Shown here piece by piece: positions 51,031 to 59,646 of a DNA stretch of 64,000 nt. The translations under genes were made by a program, and so were the position numbers. Origin of the DNA: JBFLYZ01 sp040756415 (GTDB lineage: Bacteria > Bacteroidota > Bacteroidia > JADZBD01); the NCBI GenBank assembly GCA_040756415.1, contig JBFLYZ010000005.1, forward strand, positions 24,112 through 88,111, in the 5' to 3' direction. A model generated the notes under the pieces. The model ran no database searches, was not told where the DNA came from, and saw only the letters and a list, made by a program, of their open reading frames with translations. Numbering within the stretch: the stretch's first letter is position 1; each line of letters starts with the position of its first letter.

Positions 51031-51396
51031 TCAGCTTTTCAGGGCCTGCCGGAGGGCGGCAGCCTCAAAGATCAGGTAAATGATAAAAATGGGTATGAAG
51101 GCTGCGATGAAGACCACGGCTCCCGGGCGGTTGAGCAGGCCATAGGCCAGGATGAGGGCCATATGCAGGAGCATGCGCAGCGAGACCGATCCCATGAAGG
51201 CGCGGATGGAGGCCTGTGCCGAGCGCTTGCCGGCAGCTATGACGTAGCGGTGCATGAAAAAAGTAAGGATAAAGAAGTAGAGCACAATGAAATAGGCATG
51301 GGGCGAATGCAGGCGTACGGGGGTGAAATGATGGTAGGCAAAAAGGCCGGCCAGCAGTAAGGCAGAAAGGATGATGAGGTTACGGGTGAAATTCAT
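51031..51396 (-). CDS. Hypothetical small membrane protein in atp operon (AtpI-position)
   Basis: 121 residues, four membrane helices (NLIILSALLLAGLFAYHHF, AYFIVLYFFILTFFMHRYVI, SLRMLLHMALILAYGLL, PGAVVFIAAFIPIFIIYLIF). It sits between atpZ and atpB exactly where an AtpI-like assembly protein is found in many phyla. I recognise no AtpI signature in the sequence, so an assembly or magnesium/calcium role is inferred from position only. A GGGGG/CCCCC hairpin lies between it and atpB (50999-51016). Confidence 0.75.
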   Translation of the reverse strand: MNFTRNLIILSALLLAGLFAYHHFTPVRLHSPHAYFIVLYFFILTFFMHRYVIAAGKRSAQASIRAFMGSVSLRMLLHMALILAYGLLNRPGAVVFIAAFIPIFIIYLIFEAAALRQALKS

Positions 51397-51405
51397 GGGC
51401 CAATA

Positions 51406-51639
51406 TTACTTCTTTTTCAGCACGTCCTTGATCATTAAATACATGGCCCCGAAGGCTGAAAGAAGGGAGAGGATAAGGGTGAAAAAGGGGAATTTCTTAA
51501 ATCCCAGCCACTCGTCAAGCTTCATTCCCCCGTAAACTCCCAGGCCCATGATGGCCAGCATCTGGAAGGCCATGGACCCGTAGCGGGCCAGGTCATCGTA
51601 ATGCGGTCGTTTTTTATCGGGGGGCTTTTGCTGCATCAT
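51406..51639 (-). CDS. atpZ: AtpZ/AtpI-family protein
   Basis: 77 residues from ATG 51639 (or 51636); the extension to 51699 is rejected as homologues begin near here. DLARYGSMAFQMLAIMGLGVYGGMKLDEW is the AtpZ core (two membrane helices with GVYGGxxLDxW). It is thought to help c-ring or F0 assembly. First gene of the atp operon, nine bases before the next. Confidence 0.88.
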   Translation of the reverse strand: MMQQKPPDKKRPHYDDLARYGSMAFQMLAIMGLGVYGGMKLDEWLGFKKFPFFTLILSLLSAFGAMYLMIKDVLKKK

Positions 51640-51761
51640 GTAACTTTTGTGCCTCGAAGATACGAAGAAGCGACCGCAGGAGCCACCCCAGGCAACCAAG
51701 CATTACGGCCCGAAACTGGATGTGTTTTGCATTGACCGGCAGGATATGCCGGACTTTAAAG

Positions 51762-52187
51762 CTATACCGCTGCCTTTTCCTGCTTGATCTCCGCCCCGCT
51801 GTTCTTCATGTCTTTGATCACTCCGCCCATGCTGCATGAGCCGCTGAAGTTGGCGCCCGGCTCTATAGAAAGTTTGTTGGTGATGATATCGCCATTGGTC
51901 TTGGCGGTGCTCTTGAGCGAGAGCAGCTCGCTCACGTTGATCTTGCCTTTGATGGTGCCCGAGATATCGGCATTCTGGCAGCCGATCTCGCCTTCTATCA
52001 CCCCGGTGGGGCCCAATACCAGCTTACCCTTCACGATAAGGGTTCCGTTCAGCGATCCGTCAATGCGTATGTCGCCATTGGTAGTGATATCGCCAATGAT
52101 ACTGGTTCCGGCACCGATGATGTTCACCGAGCCACTGTCGTTGGTTGGGGTCTTGCTCATGGTTTCTGCTTTTGAGGATCCGAACAT
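51762..52187 (-). CDS. Bactofilin family protein
   Basis: 141 residues. The central right-handed beta-helix (about 22-115) has the repeats IIGAGTSIIGDITTNGDIRI, GPTGVIEGEIGCQNADISG and GKINVSELLSLKSTAKTNGD, with short unstructured ends. Bactofilins polymerise without nucleotides at the membrane and organise wall synthesis or morphology. The M23 peptidase that often accompanies a bactofilin lies 7.5 kb away. Starts at 52187 or the inner ATG at 52160. Confidence 0.92.
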   Translation of the reverse strand: MFGSSKAETMSKTPTNDSGSVNIIGAGTSIIGDITTNGDIRIDGSLNGTLIVKGKLVLGPTGVIEGEIGCQNADISGTIKGKINVSELLSLKSTAKTNGDIITNKLSIEPGANFSGSCSMGGVIKDMKNSGAEIKQEKAAV

Positions 52188-52205
52188 GTTCTTAGTTTGT
52201 AGCAG

Positions 52206-52247
52206 GGAGTCTGTAGCCTGCCTGCCGCAGGCAGGGTTGGAGACTCC
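52206..52247. repeat. 42-base inverted repeat (CCTGCCTGC palindrome)
   Basis: GGAGTCT (52206-52212) / AGACTCC (52241-52247) outside and CCTGCCTGC (52217-52225) / GCAGGCAGG (52227-52235) inside: one long cruciform in the spacer between the bactofilin and the next plus-strand gene. Confidence 0.8.
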
Positions 52248-52317
52248 TCAGGCCCTGGTTATCAATTAACAAGTACTCAAAAGTACGAAGAAAAAGCTGT
52301 AAATTGCAAATTGAATT

Positions 52318-52854
52318 ATGATCAGGGTACTGTGGATAACAGTCGGTGTGCTTGCCTGCCTTCGTATTGGCGCGCAAACCCACAGCGCATACGAAAAAGC
52401 GATCCAGGACAGTATCGCTTTAGACTCGGCCATGAAGGCCATGGAAATGGAGGTGAAACGCATGATGGACGAGCTGGCCAGGGAAAGCGAAAAAAAGATG
52501 GCGGTATTCGGAGATTCGGCCTTTGTCGATTCGCTGCGCAAAGCCAACAAGGATTTTTCACTGGCGGGCACCTGGCGCGCCAAGCTCGAAAAGGAAGAAG
52601 TGACATTTATCTTTTTCAAAGACGGCACCTGGCGCGCCCGCGCGGATAAAAAGCCCAGCGAAGAAATTGCCGGCACCTGGACGATAACAAACGATTCGCT
52701 TTTCCTGGATGGAACGCCCGTGAAAAAAAGCGAATACGGCAGCCAGAAGTCCGAGAAGATCTACGTGAAATATCTTCCGTACAGCTCGCAGGAGGTATGG
52801 CTTTTTGTGCCTTTCATGAACGAGAAATGCGTGCTCAAAAAAGTGAAGTCATGA
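52318..52854 (+). CDS. Secreted lipocalin-like small protein (paralogue 1)
   Basis: 178 residues: signal peptide (MIRVLWITVGVLACLRIGAQ), a helical coil (30-80), then a lipocalin-like strand unit, LAGTWRAKLEKEEVTFIFFK, TWRARADKKPSEEIAGTW and TITNDSLFLDG. The GTW...F...G.W..A pattern recurs in the next gene. Function unknown. Its TGA overlaps the next ATG (ATGA), so translation is coupled. Confidence 0.75.
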   Translation: MIRVLWITVGVLACLRIGAQTHSAYEKAIQDSIALDSAMKAMEMEVKRMMDELARESEKKMAVFGDSAFVDSLRKANKDFSLAGTWRAKLEKEEVTFIFFKDGTWRARADKKPSEEIAGTWTITNDSLFLDGTPVKKSEYGSQKSEKIYVKYLPYSSQEVWLFVPFMNEKCVLKKVKS

Positions 52855-53501
52855 AGTGCGCACTAACCGTCATCCTGCTTTTTATTTCCGCTTCTGTTCT
52901 GGCGCAGAAGGCCGATACCCTGCAAAAAGGGCCCGGAAACATCCTGGAGGCCAAATACAATAAATGGATCCAGCTTGGGGATGATCATTTCAAGAATAAG
53001 AGACTGGAGGAGGCCGTGCAGTCGTATGAACAGGCGCTCAAGCTCAAACCGGAGGCAAAATACCCGCAGGACAAGCTCGCCCAGTGCAAGGCCCTGCTCA
53101 AGCACGCGAAAGAATACGGGCAGCAGCCCGATTCCATGGTCCTTGCCGAAAAACACCTGGCGCTGGAGGACAGCCTGAAGCAGGATTCGGCCCGGATCAT
53201 GGCTTTAAAATATTTTGTCGGCTCCTGGCGCGGAAAGATCGATAACGATGACCTGAGGCTCATGTTCAACGCGGATGGTGTTTTCAGGGGCAGGCAGGAA
53301 AACGGCAAAGAAGAATTTGCCGGCCACTGGAAGATCATGGGCGATACGCTGTATATTGAAGGGGATGAGGTGAAGGAGGGCAAGATACCCGGCACCAAGC
53401 CGGAAAAGGTCTATTTTACGTATACAGTTAAAAGCAACGATGAGGTGCTGCTCTATCTCATCAAGGAAAAAAAGGAATATTTGTTTAAACGCCTGAAATG
53501 A
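52851..53501 (+). CDS. Secreted TPR plus lipocalin-like protein (paralogue 2)
   Basis: 216 residues from ATG 52851, sharing ATGA with the gene before; the longer reading from 52797 is rejected because it loses the signal peptide (MKCALTVILLFISASVLAQ). One or two TPRs (WIQLGDDHFKNKRLEEAVQS) precede a unit GSWRGKIDNDDLRLMFNADG, VFRGRQENGKEEFAGHWKI and MGDTLYIEGD, clearly related to the C-terminal part of paralogue 1. Stop again overlaps the next ATG by four bases. Confidence 0.8.
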   Translation: MKCALTVILLFISASVLAQKADTLQKGPGNILEAKYNKWIQLGDDHFKNKRLEEAVQSYEQALKLKPEAKYPQDKLAQCKALLKHAKEYGQQPDSMVLAEKHLALEDSLKQDSARIMALKYFVGSWRGKIDNDDLRLMFNADGVFRGRQENGKEEFAGHWKIMGDTLYIEGDEVKEGKIPGTKPEKVYFTYTVKSNDEVLLYLIKEKKEYLFKRLK

Positions 53502-54166
53502 AAAAACTGATCCCGGCTTTATTCCCGGTCTTCGTCAGCGCGATGCTGTCAGCGCAAACAAAAGTGAACGCAACGGTATTTCCTGCCGTTCCGGTCAGTG
53601 AGAAAAACGATACCGCCTTTTTCAATACCAGCAAGTTAAAAGCATATGTTTTGTTTGATACCGAAACAGCCAAAACCCGCTTCCGGCTCATGGATGGGCA
53701 GGCCCGGCCCATGCAGCCGAAAGGGAAGGATTTTGTTGCCTTTTGGTTCTTCACACCAGGCAGCAAGGCGATCGACTATTATTTAATGCTCGACAGCGCT
53801 GGAGCCAGGAGAGGCAACGCAATAACGCCCGTAAAAGGCGATACGCTCAATTCCTATGTACATACCCATGCACCGTATGGTGTGGTAGTGAACGACACGG
53901 ATTGGGTGCCGAAATACATTGTAGACACAACGCATTATAGCCTTGAAATAGGGAAGATCACCGTTATCACCTATCCCGATGGTTGTGCCGATACGGGCCG
54001 CAACGATGTGATCATAGAAACTCCGGGCGGCACGATGAAATTCACCCGCACCTTCAACGTGATGTTATTTGAGCACGATGCCACCCTGGACGGGAAAAAG
54101 GAGCTTTACCTCTGCGTGTACCGCGCCTGCGAGGGGCATTTTAAGATCTACCGCATCAGCCCCTGA
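53498..54166 (+). CDS. Secreted hypothetical protein
   Basis: 222 residues: signal peptide (MKKLIPALFPVFVSAMLSAQ) and a strand-rich mature part with NDTAFFNTSKLKAYVLFDTE, DYYLMLDSAGARRGNAITP and HDATLDGKKELYLCVYRA. No family recognised. Third gene of an ATGA-coupled operon with the two lipocalin-like paralogues, so a common periplasmic or surface function is likely. Confidence 0.75.
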   Translation: MKKLIPALFPVFVSAMLSAQTKVNATVFPAVPVSEKNDTAFFNTSKLKAYVLFDTETAKTRFRLMDGQARPMQPKGKDFVAFWFFTPGSKAIDYYLMLDSAGARRGNAITPVKGDTLNSYVHTHAPYGVVVNDTDWVPKYIVDTTHYSLEIGKITVITYPDGCADTGRNDVIIETPGGTMKFTRTFNVMLFEHDATLDGKKELYLCVYRACEGHFKIYRISP

Positions 54167-54199
54167 TCCGCGCCTTTAATCCTATTCAGCAACAGTTCG

Positions 54200-54207
54200 T
54201 ATTTTTG
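54200..54207 (+). promoter_or_regulatory. -7 box (TATTTTTG) for the lipoprotein at 54211
   Basis: Exact TAnnTTTG ending three bases before the ATG; identical context (TTCGTATTTTTG) to that upstream of recO. Leaderless transcription is implied. Confidence 0.45.
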
Positions 54208-54210
54208 AGC

Positions 54211-54753
54211 ATGCGCTACTTGTTGTGTATGATCCTGCTTGCCTGGGGATGCGGCACTCCGCCAGGCGGAGAAAACAGGGAACAGGTTCATGGCATGCCG
54301 AACGTTCAGGCCGATACGCTGCGCCCGCCCGAGGAGCTTACCGCGGAGCTGCAACAGACCATTGACTCGGCCCTGCAGCTCGGGTTTACGCGTATTGCGA
54401 ATGCGCCCCGCACCGAGAATCCTTTCGGCCTGCTTGACCCGGGCAGCGTGTTCGGTCCGGCCGAGCAGGTCATCCTGCAGGGCGGCCGTTACAACCACAT
54501 CGTTATGGAAAAGAAGGGGGCCCGCGTAAGCCTGGATGAATACGTGCTGGCCAGCAGCGAGCAGGCCCTGCAGATCAACAATGCGCTTACCCAGCCCATG
54601 AAGGATAAGACCCAAGAGCGCTTTTTCCGCTACCCGCTCACCTTTTTCCCTTTCAAGAACCGCATGTATTACCTGAGCACCAGCGAGGAGAAATACCGTG
54701 GCGAGCTGAACGAGCTCAACACCTTGCTGGTGAATATGCTGACAACCGAATAG
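54211..54753 (+). CDS. Hypothetical lipoprotein
   Basis: 180 residues from ATG 54211; the TTG at 54205 is inside the -7 box. MRYLLCMILLAWGCGTPPGG is a short signal II peptide with the cysteine at residue 14. The mature part is mixed with DEYVLASSEQALQINNALTQ and KNRMYYLSTSEEKYRGELNE. No family recognised. Confidence 0.7.
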   Translation: MRYLLCMILLAWGCGTPPGGENREQVHGMPNVQADTLRPPEELTAELQQTIDSALQLGFTRIANAPRTENPFGLLDPGSVFGPAEQVILQGGRYNHIVMEKKGARVSLDEYVLASSEQALQINNALTQPMKDKTQERFFRYPLTFFPFKNRMYYLSTSEEKYRGELNELNTLLVNMLTTE

Positions 54754-54840
54754 CGGTTTTCTTACGCTGCCCAGCCTTCCCCGTAACGCCTCAGCCGCTT
54801 TGCTGCAGTTCTCCTTACTTTAAGGCGCGCGGGTTTTTAT

Positions 54841-54848
54841 TAGATTTG
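54841..54848 (+). promoter_or_regulatory. -7 box (TAGATTTG) for the second TMTC-like gene
   Basis: Exact TAnnTTTG, four bases before ATG 54853. Confidence 0.4.
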
Positions 54849-54852
54849 TCTC

Positions 54853-56874
54853 ATGGCGAAAAAGAAAAAGCCCGATGCAGCAAAGGAGGTCAGGCAGCCC
54901 CGGCCGGCCAAACCGGCCGTTACAAAGCCCTGGTATAAAAATACCGCCCAACTGGCCCTGGTGGCTGCCGTTCTCATCGTCACCTACATTTGCTTCACCC
55001 CCGCTATCGGCAAGAACAAGGAGTTCACCAACTGGGATGACCCCGGCTACGTGCTGGACCAGCCCCTGGCCAAGGACCTTTCAAAGGAAAACCTGAAAAC
55101 CCTGTTCAGGCCCGGAACGCATGTCATGCTCAATTACCACCCCCTGACCATGATCACGCTGGCGCTCAATTATAAATATGCCGGGCTGAACGCCAGCGCC
55201 TATGCCCATACCAATATCATTATACACGTGCTGAACACCCTTCTGGTGTTTGTCTTCCTTTACCTGCTCTCGAAGAAGAAGTTCTGGGTGGGGGCATTGG
55301 GCGCGCTGTGGTTCGGCATACACCCCATGCACGTGGAGAGCGTGGCCTGGATATCGGAGCGCAAGGATGTGCTGTACTGCTTTTTCTTCCTGCTTTCGTG
55401 CATTACCTATCTCCGCTACCTCGAGTCGAAAAAAATACTGCACCTGGTGCTGGTATTCGTATTCTTCGTGCTGTCCTGCCTGAGCAAGGCCATGGCCGTG
55501 CCGCTGCCGCTGGTGCTCCTGCTGATCGATTTCTATTACCAGCGCAGGATCAATCTCCGGGCGATCGCTGAAAAGATACCTTTCCTTCTGCTGGCCCTGT
55601 GGATAGGCTATAACGCCACCCGCATACAGGCCGACCAGGCCATTGCCGATTACGGCACGTTCACCACGCTGCAGCGACTCATGTTCGCCTCTTACGGCTT
55701 TATGATGTACTGGGCAAAGCTCTTCATCCCGGCCAAGCTTTCGGCATTTTATCCGTATCCCGCCCTGGGAGAGGATGGGGGCATACCCCTGATCTATAAC
55801 GTAGCCCCGCTCATCTCCCTGGCCATGGTGGCCCTGCCATTCTGGATACTGTACAGGAGGAACAAGGAGCTCTTCCGCGTGTATGTGCTGGGGATGGGCT
55901 TTTTCATCCTGATGGTGGCCCTGGTGCTGCAGTTCATTTCGGTGGGCGCGGCCGTTATGGCCGACCGGTATTCCTACCTGCCTTATATCGGGGCGTTCTT
56001 TGTGCTGGCCATGTTCGTGAACGGGCTGCTGGAAAAGCCGCGCACAAAAATGCTTACGGCCGCAGCGCTGGTTTCTTTCTCCGCCATTTTAGCCGTGCTG
56101 TGCTTCAACCGGGTAAAGGTCTGGGACAACAGCCTGGTGCTGTGGAGCGATGTGATCGAGAAATACCCCTACGTGATCACGCAGACGGGCAACGTGGTGA
56201 AGGTGGAGCAGGTGGGGGTGGAAACAGCCTATAAGAACCGCGGCAACTATTACCGGGAGCACGGCCAGCCGGATAAGGCTTTTGAAGATTACAGCGTGCT
56301 CATACGGGCGCTGACCAAAGACGCGGGCATCTACAGCAACATGGGCAACATGTACGCCCTGCGCAAGCAGTACGACAAATCGCTGGAGATGTATTCCAAA
56401 TCCATTTCCATGAACCCGAACAGTTTCGATACCTACCTGAACCGCGGCATCACCTATTCCACCATGGGCCGGCACCAGGAGGCGCTGAGCGATTTTCAGA
56501 ACGCGCTGAGGATAAATCCCAGCGCAGCGCAGATGCACGTGAACATAGCTGGCGAGAAGCTGAACCTGAAACGCTACGATGAGTGCATTGCCGATTGCAA
56601 CCGCATCCTGGCGCAGAATCCCAACGAGGCCTTTTGCCTGTTCTACCGGGGCACGGCTTACGTGAACCTGGGCCGCCTGAACGAAGCGCTGCCCGACCTG
56701 CAGAAAGCCGTTTCGCTCAACGCCAATAATGCCAGCGCCTGGTTCAACCTGTCCATTGCCTACAACCAGTCGGGTAATTTCAAAGCGGCCCTGCAGGCCG
56801 CCCAGCAGGCCAGGGCGAAGGGCTACGCGGTGAGCGATGCTTACCTGAACCAACTGGCCGCGCAAAGCAAATAG
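54853..56874 (+). CDS. TMTC-like multispanning protein with TPRs (second copy)
   Basis: 673 residues: basic N-terminal tail, about eleven membrane helices with the loop FTNWDDPGYVLDQPL (DD motif after the first helix) and HPMHVESVAWISERKDVLYC, then five TPRs (for example YSNMGNMYALRKQYDKSLEM). This is the TMTC/GT-C-like type also encoded at 41872, but closer to the consensus of the family. A glycosyl transfer role on exported proteins is inferred from fold only. Monocistronic with its own -7 box. Confidence 0.9.
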   Translation: MAKKKKPDAAKEVRQPRPAKPAVTKPWYKNTAQLALVAAVLIVTYICFTPAIGKNKEFTNWDDPGYVLDQPLAKDLSKENLKTLFRPGTHVMLNYHPLTMITLALNYKYAGLNASAYAHTNIIIHVLNTLLVFVFLYLLSKKKFWVGALGALWFGIHPMHVESVAWISERKDVLYCFFFLLSCITYLRYLESKKILHLVLVFVFFVLSCLSKAMAVPLPLVLLLIDFYYQRRINLRAIAEKIPFLLLALWIGYNATRIQADQAIADYGTFTTLQRLMFASYGFMMYWAKLFIPAKLSAFYPYPALGEDGGIPLIYNVAPLISLAMVALPFWILYRRNKELFRVYVLGMGFFILMVALVLQFISVGAAVMADRYSYLPYIGAFFVLAMFVNGLLEKPRTKMLTAAALVSFSAILAVLCFNRVKVWDNSLVLWSDVIEKYPYVITQTGNVVKVEQVGVETAYKNRGNYYREHGQPDKAFEDYSVLIRALTKDAGIYSNMGNMYALRKQYDKSLEMYSKSISMNPNSFDTYLNRGITYSTMGRHQEALSDFQNALRINPSAAQMHVNIAGEKLNLKRYDECIADCNRILAQNPNEAFCLFYRGTAYVNLGRLNEALPDLQKAVSLNANNASAWFNLSIAYNQSGNFKAALQAAQQARAKGYAVSDAYLNQLAAQSK

Positions 56875-56883
56875 ATCAGCGGA

Positions 56884-59490
56884 TTATTTGTTCTTGATGT
56901 AGTTCTCGTCAAAGAACTTGAGGTACTCGTCCTTCTTCTTCTCCTTGTAAAAGGTGGCGAAGTTCTCGGCCGATATCAATACCACCTTGTATGACGAAGC
57001 GTCACCGCTCATCATCTCCTTGTTGTTGATGAGGTAGTTGTAATACTCGTTGGCCTTGGCGGCATTCGGGAAGGTGCGCACGGTGATGACCTGCGTTTCG
57101 CTGTCGTAAAGTATGTTATAGATGGCCAGCTTCTGCAGCCCGAAGTACTGCGAGTTGAAGTTCGAGAGCTTGTTCTTAAAGCTCATCAGGGTGTTCTGCT
57201 TGTTAGGCACCAGCACCATGACATAGTGCGAGCTGTCTTTGTGCAGCTTGAACAGCTCTTTCTTGGGCGGCTCGTTCTTTACGGATGAGCCCGTGGTGTC
57301 CGAACCCGTTTTCATTTTCTTCAGCGTGTCGAGCAGGGTCTGCGCCTTTTGCTTTGCCGGGTCCTTGGGATACTTGATGATGATCTTGTTGAGCGCGTTC
57401 TCGTAGGCCTGCAGGTCGCCCGTGTGGCCGATGGCGTACGCGCGCAGCAGCGCGAACTTGGGCATAAGATCGCTTTTCGAATAGATGCTGTCGGCCTTGT
57501 TGGCGCGGGCGATCACCTGCTCGTACTGCCCGCTGTTATACAAAAAGTAGGTCTCGTCATAATAGTTCTCGATCTCATCCTTGCGCGCCTGCATCTGCGA
57601 GGCGTACTCGGGGTTCAGGATGATCTTGGCGTATTCGCTCTCGGGATAGTTCTTCAGGATGATGTTCTTGTACACATCCGATTCTTTCTGCTTCTTGAGC
57701 TGCAGGTTGAGGCGGTAGAGCTGGTAATAGTTCTGCAGCTCATACTTGTTCTTCGGGAAGCGCTTGTTCATCTCCTCGAACGTGGCGATGGCGCGCGGAT
57801 AATCCTTCAACTGCTCTTTGTAGATCGACCCCACGTTATAGTAGGCGTCAATGATCCTGATCTTCGATTTTTCCTTCGCTTCTGCGGTCAGGGGCAGGTT
57901 CTGCAGGTAATATTCCGGTTTCTTATTGTCGGCCAGCTTGGTGCTCTTCACCGTGTCCTTCGGGGTTTCGTTCACGATCGTGTTGTTCTCGTCCCCGTCA
58001 GGGTCTTTCACGCTGCGCCTCCAGTGGTCTTCGAGCGTGCGCGGGCCCCATTGCTTGAGGAATTCCGAAAAGCCGAAACTGATGGCGGAGGGATTGTAGA
58101 AATACCAGGCCCCCCCCGTCTGGTTGTTCTGGTTGGTGGTATTGCTGACGGTGCCAAAGGGGTTATTGTTCGGGTTGTTCTGCTGGTTGAGCTTTTCCTC
58201 CTCTTTCTTTTTTTCTTCGGCAACCAGGTCGGCAATGATCTTATCGATAAGCTGCTTGCGCTTGAGCGTGTCCATGGCCGCAACGTTCAGCAAGCTGTCC
58301 TCGGTGCTGATCACCTTCAGGTTGTTCACCAGCGAGGTGAGGCTCGTTTTCTTGTTCACCACAATGGGATAATCCTTGTAATCCTTGGGCAGGAAGGCCG
58401 CAGCGCTGTCGTAATAGGCCTGTGCCGGCTTGTATTGCTGCTGCACGAAATAAATATCGGCCAGCCGCACATAGCTCATCCCGCGCTGCTTCACGTTCAG
58501 CAGGCTGGAGGCGGCCGATTGTTTCAGGTAGGCAATGCCCTGGGTGGTATCCGCTTCGCGCAGGGAGATATCGCCCAGCGCGTAATAGATCTGGTCGAGG
58601 TATTCCTTGTTCTTCTCGTCCTTGGCCATCTTGAGCAGCTCTTTGCGGATATCCTTGCTGTCAGAAGAGCCGGCAGTGAGCGCCCGCTTGATCTTGGCGT
58701 TGAAATACATCTCGTAAGGCGGGTTCATTTTGGCGCACTGCGCGTAATATTGCGAGGCCTTCTTCAGGTCGCCCTGCCGCTCATAAAGCTGCCCCAGGAT
58801 GAAAACGTAACGCGCCTTCTGCTTTTTGCTTTTCGTGAGCGGGATGGCCTTGGTCAGGTAAAAGATGGCCTTCTCATAGTTCTCGGTAAGGATATAATGA
58901 TGCGCCTGCACGGCCGCGAACTCGCCCTCCAGCTTCTTGGGAAAATCCTTGTCGTTCTTGATCAGGTCGATCATGGCCTGCGTGTTGATCACGCTGTTCA
59001 TGCTGTTATAGGTGCGGATGAGCCAGATCATGGCCTGGTAGCGCGTTTCGGTGCCCTTATACTGGCGGATGATATATTCCAGTACCTCGATGGCCGCGTA
59101 ATAGTCGCGCTTGTAATAATGGGCCTGCGCCATGGTGAGGTAATTGTCGTCTATCCACTTGCAGTACTCCCTGTCCTTGATGAGCATGGAATGCTTGGCG
59201 ATAACGGTAGAGGTCTTGGTGATGGCCTTGTCGAAAAAATTGGCGGCCGACTTGGCGGCCTTGTCATCGCCCAGGCGGTACATTTCCAGTACTTTGCTGT
59301 AATCGTCCACATGCGACTGGTCCAGCTTGTCTACGCCCTCTTTGTTGCTTTCCTTGGCCCAGTACCAGCCGTTATAGCGGGCTGTCATGTTGTGGTAAGA
59401 ACGGCTGGTAAAGGTGTTCTTTTTGGTGGAACAGGTCCAGGCCAGCAACGACACCAGTACAACAAGCAGGATATAGCGGTTCTTGTTCAT
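56884..59490 (-). CDS. porW: Type IX secretion lipoprotein PorW/SprE
   Basis: 868 residues from ATG 59490, which gives a lipoprotein signal (LLAWTC); the reading to 59553 is rejected. Conserved N-terminal block TSRSYHNMTARYNGWYWAKE and long TPR solenoid (residues ~90-330 and ~560-730), a low-complexity Asn/Gln linker in the middle and a C-terminal ~100-residue domain with VPNKQNTLMSFKNKLSNFNS. This matches PorW/SprE, needed for T9SS function and gliding in Bacteroidota. It has a TATTTTTG box at 59514-59521. Confidence 0.92.
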   Translation of the reverse strand: MNKNRYILLVVLVSLLAWTCSTKKNTFTSRSYHNMTARYNGWYWAKESNKEGVDKLDQSHVDDYSKVLEMYRLGDDKAAKSAANFFDKAITKTSTVIAKHSMLIKDREYCKWIDDNYLTMAQAHYYKRDYYAAIEVLEYIIRQYKGTETRYQAMIWLIRTYNSMNSVINTQAMIDLIKNDKDFPKKLEGEFAAVQAHHYILTENYEKAIFYLTKAIPLTKSKKQKARYVFILGQLYERQGDLKKASQYYAQCAKMNPPYEMYFNAKIKRALTAGSSDSKDIRKELLKMAKDEKNKEYLDQIYYALGDISLREADTTQGIAYLKQSAASSLLNVKQRGMSYVRLADIYFVQQQYKPAQAYYDSAAAFLPKDYKDYPIVVNKKTSLTSLVNNLKVISTEDSLLNVAAMDTLKRKQLIDKIIADLVAEEKKKEEEKLNQQNNPNNNPFGTVSNTTNQNNQTGGAWYFYNPSAISFGFSEFLKQWGPRTLEDHWRRSVKDPDGDENNTIVNETPKDTVKSTKLADNKKPEYYLQNLPLTAEAKEKSKIRIIDAYYNVGSIYKEQLKDYPRAIATFEEMNKRFPKNKYELQNYYQLYRLNLQLKKQKESDVYKNIILKNYPESEYAKIILNPEYASQMQARKDEIENYYDETYFLYNSGQYEQVIARANKADSIYSKSDLMPKFALLRAYAIGHTGDLQAYENALNKIIIKYPKDPAKQKAQTLLDTLKKMKTGSDTTGSSVKNEPPKKELFKLHKDSSHYVMVLVPNKQNTLMSFKNKLSNFNSQYFGLQKLAIYNILYDSETQVITVRTFPNAAKANEYYNYLINNKEMMSGDASSYKVVLISAENFATFYKEKKKDEYLKFFDENYIKNK

Positions 59491-59513
59491 CCTTACGGAT
59501 AACGAAAGGGTAG

Positions 59514-59521
59514 CAAAAATA
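59514..59521 (-). promoter_or_regulatory. -7 box (TATTTTTG) for porW
   Basis: Exact TAnnTTTG on the minus strand, 23 bases before the ATG at 59490; no clear -33. Confidence 0.45.
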
Positions 59522-59585
59522 TTGTATTTTTCCGAGAATACCGCCCCTTTCACAAGCTAAAAACCAGAGAAATACGGCCCGCCTG

Positions 59586-59618
59586 CCCTGCCTGCCGGCA
59601 GACAGGCGGCAGGCAGGG
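59586..59618. repeat. GC-rich inverted repeat (CCCTGCCTGCC)
   Basis: Arms CCCTGCCTGCC (59586-59596) and GGCAGGCAGGG (59608-59618), perfect 11 pairs; related in sequence to the palindrome at 52217-52235. Lies in the divergent spacer between porW and the M23 gene. Confidence 0.8.
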
Positions 59619-59646
59619 GGCTAAAATTCCGATATTTGCCTTTCTT

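Noticed and set aside
57349..59502. 717-codon open frame on the plus strand
   Set aside because: It is fully antisense to porW, which has signal peptide, TPRs and family motifs; the antisense product is a low-complexity V/L/R/H-rich chain with no domain.
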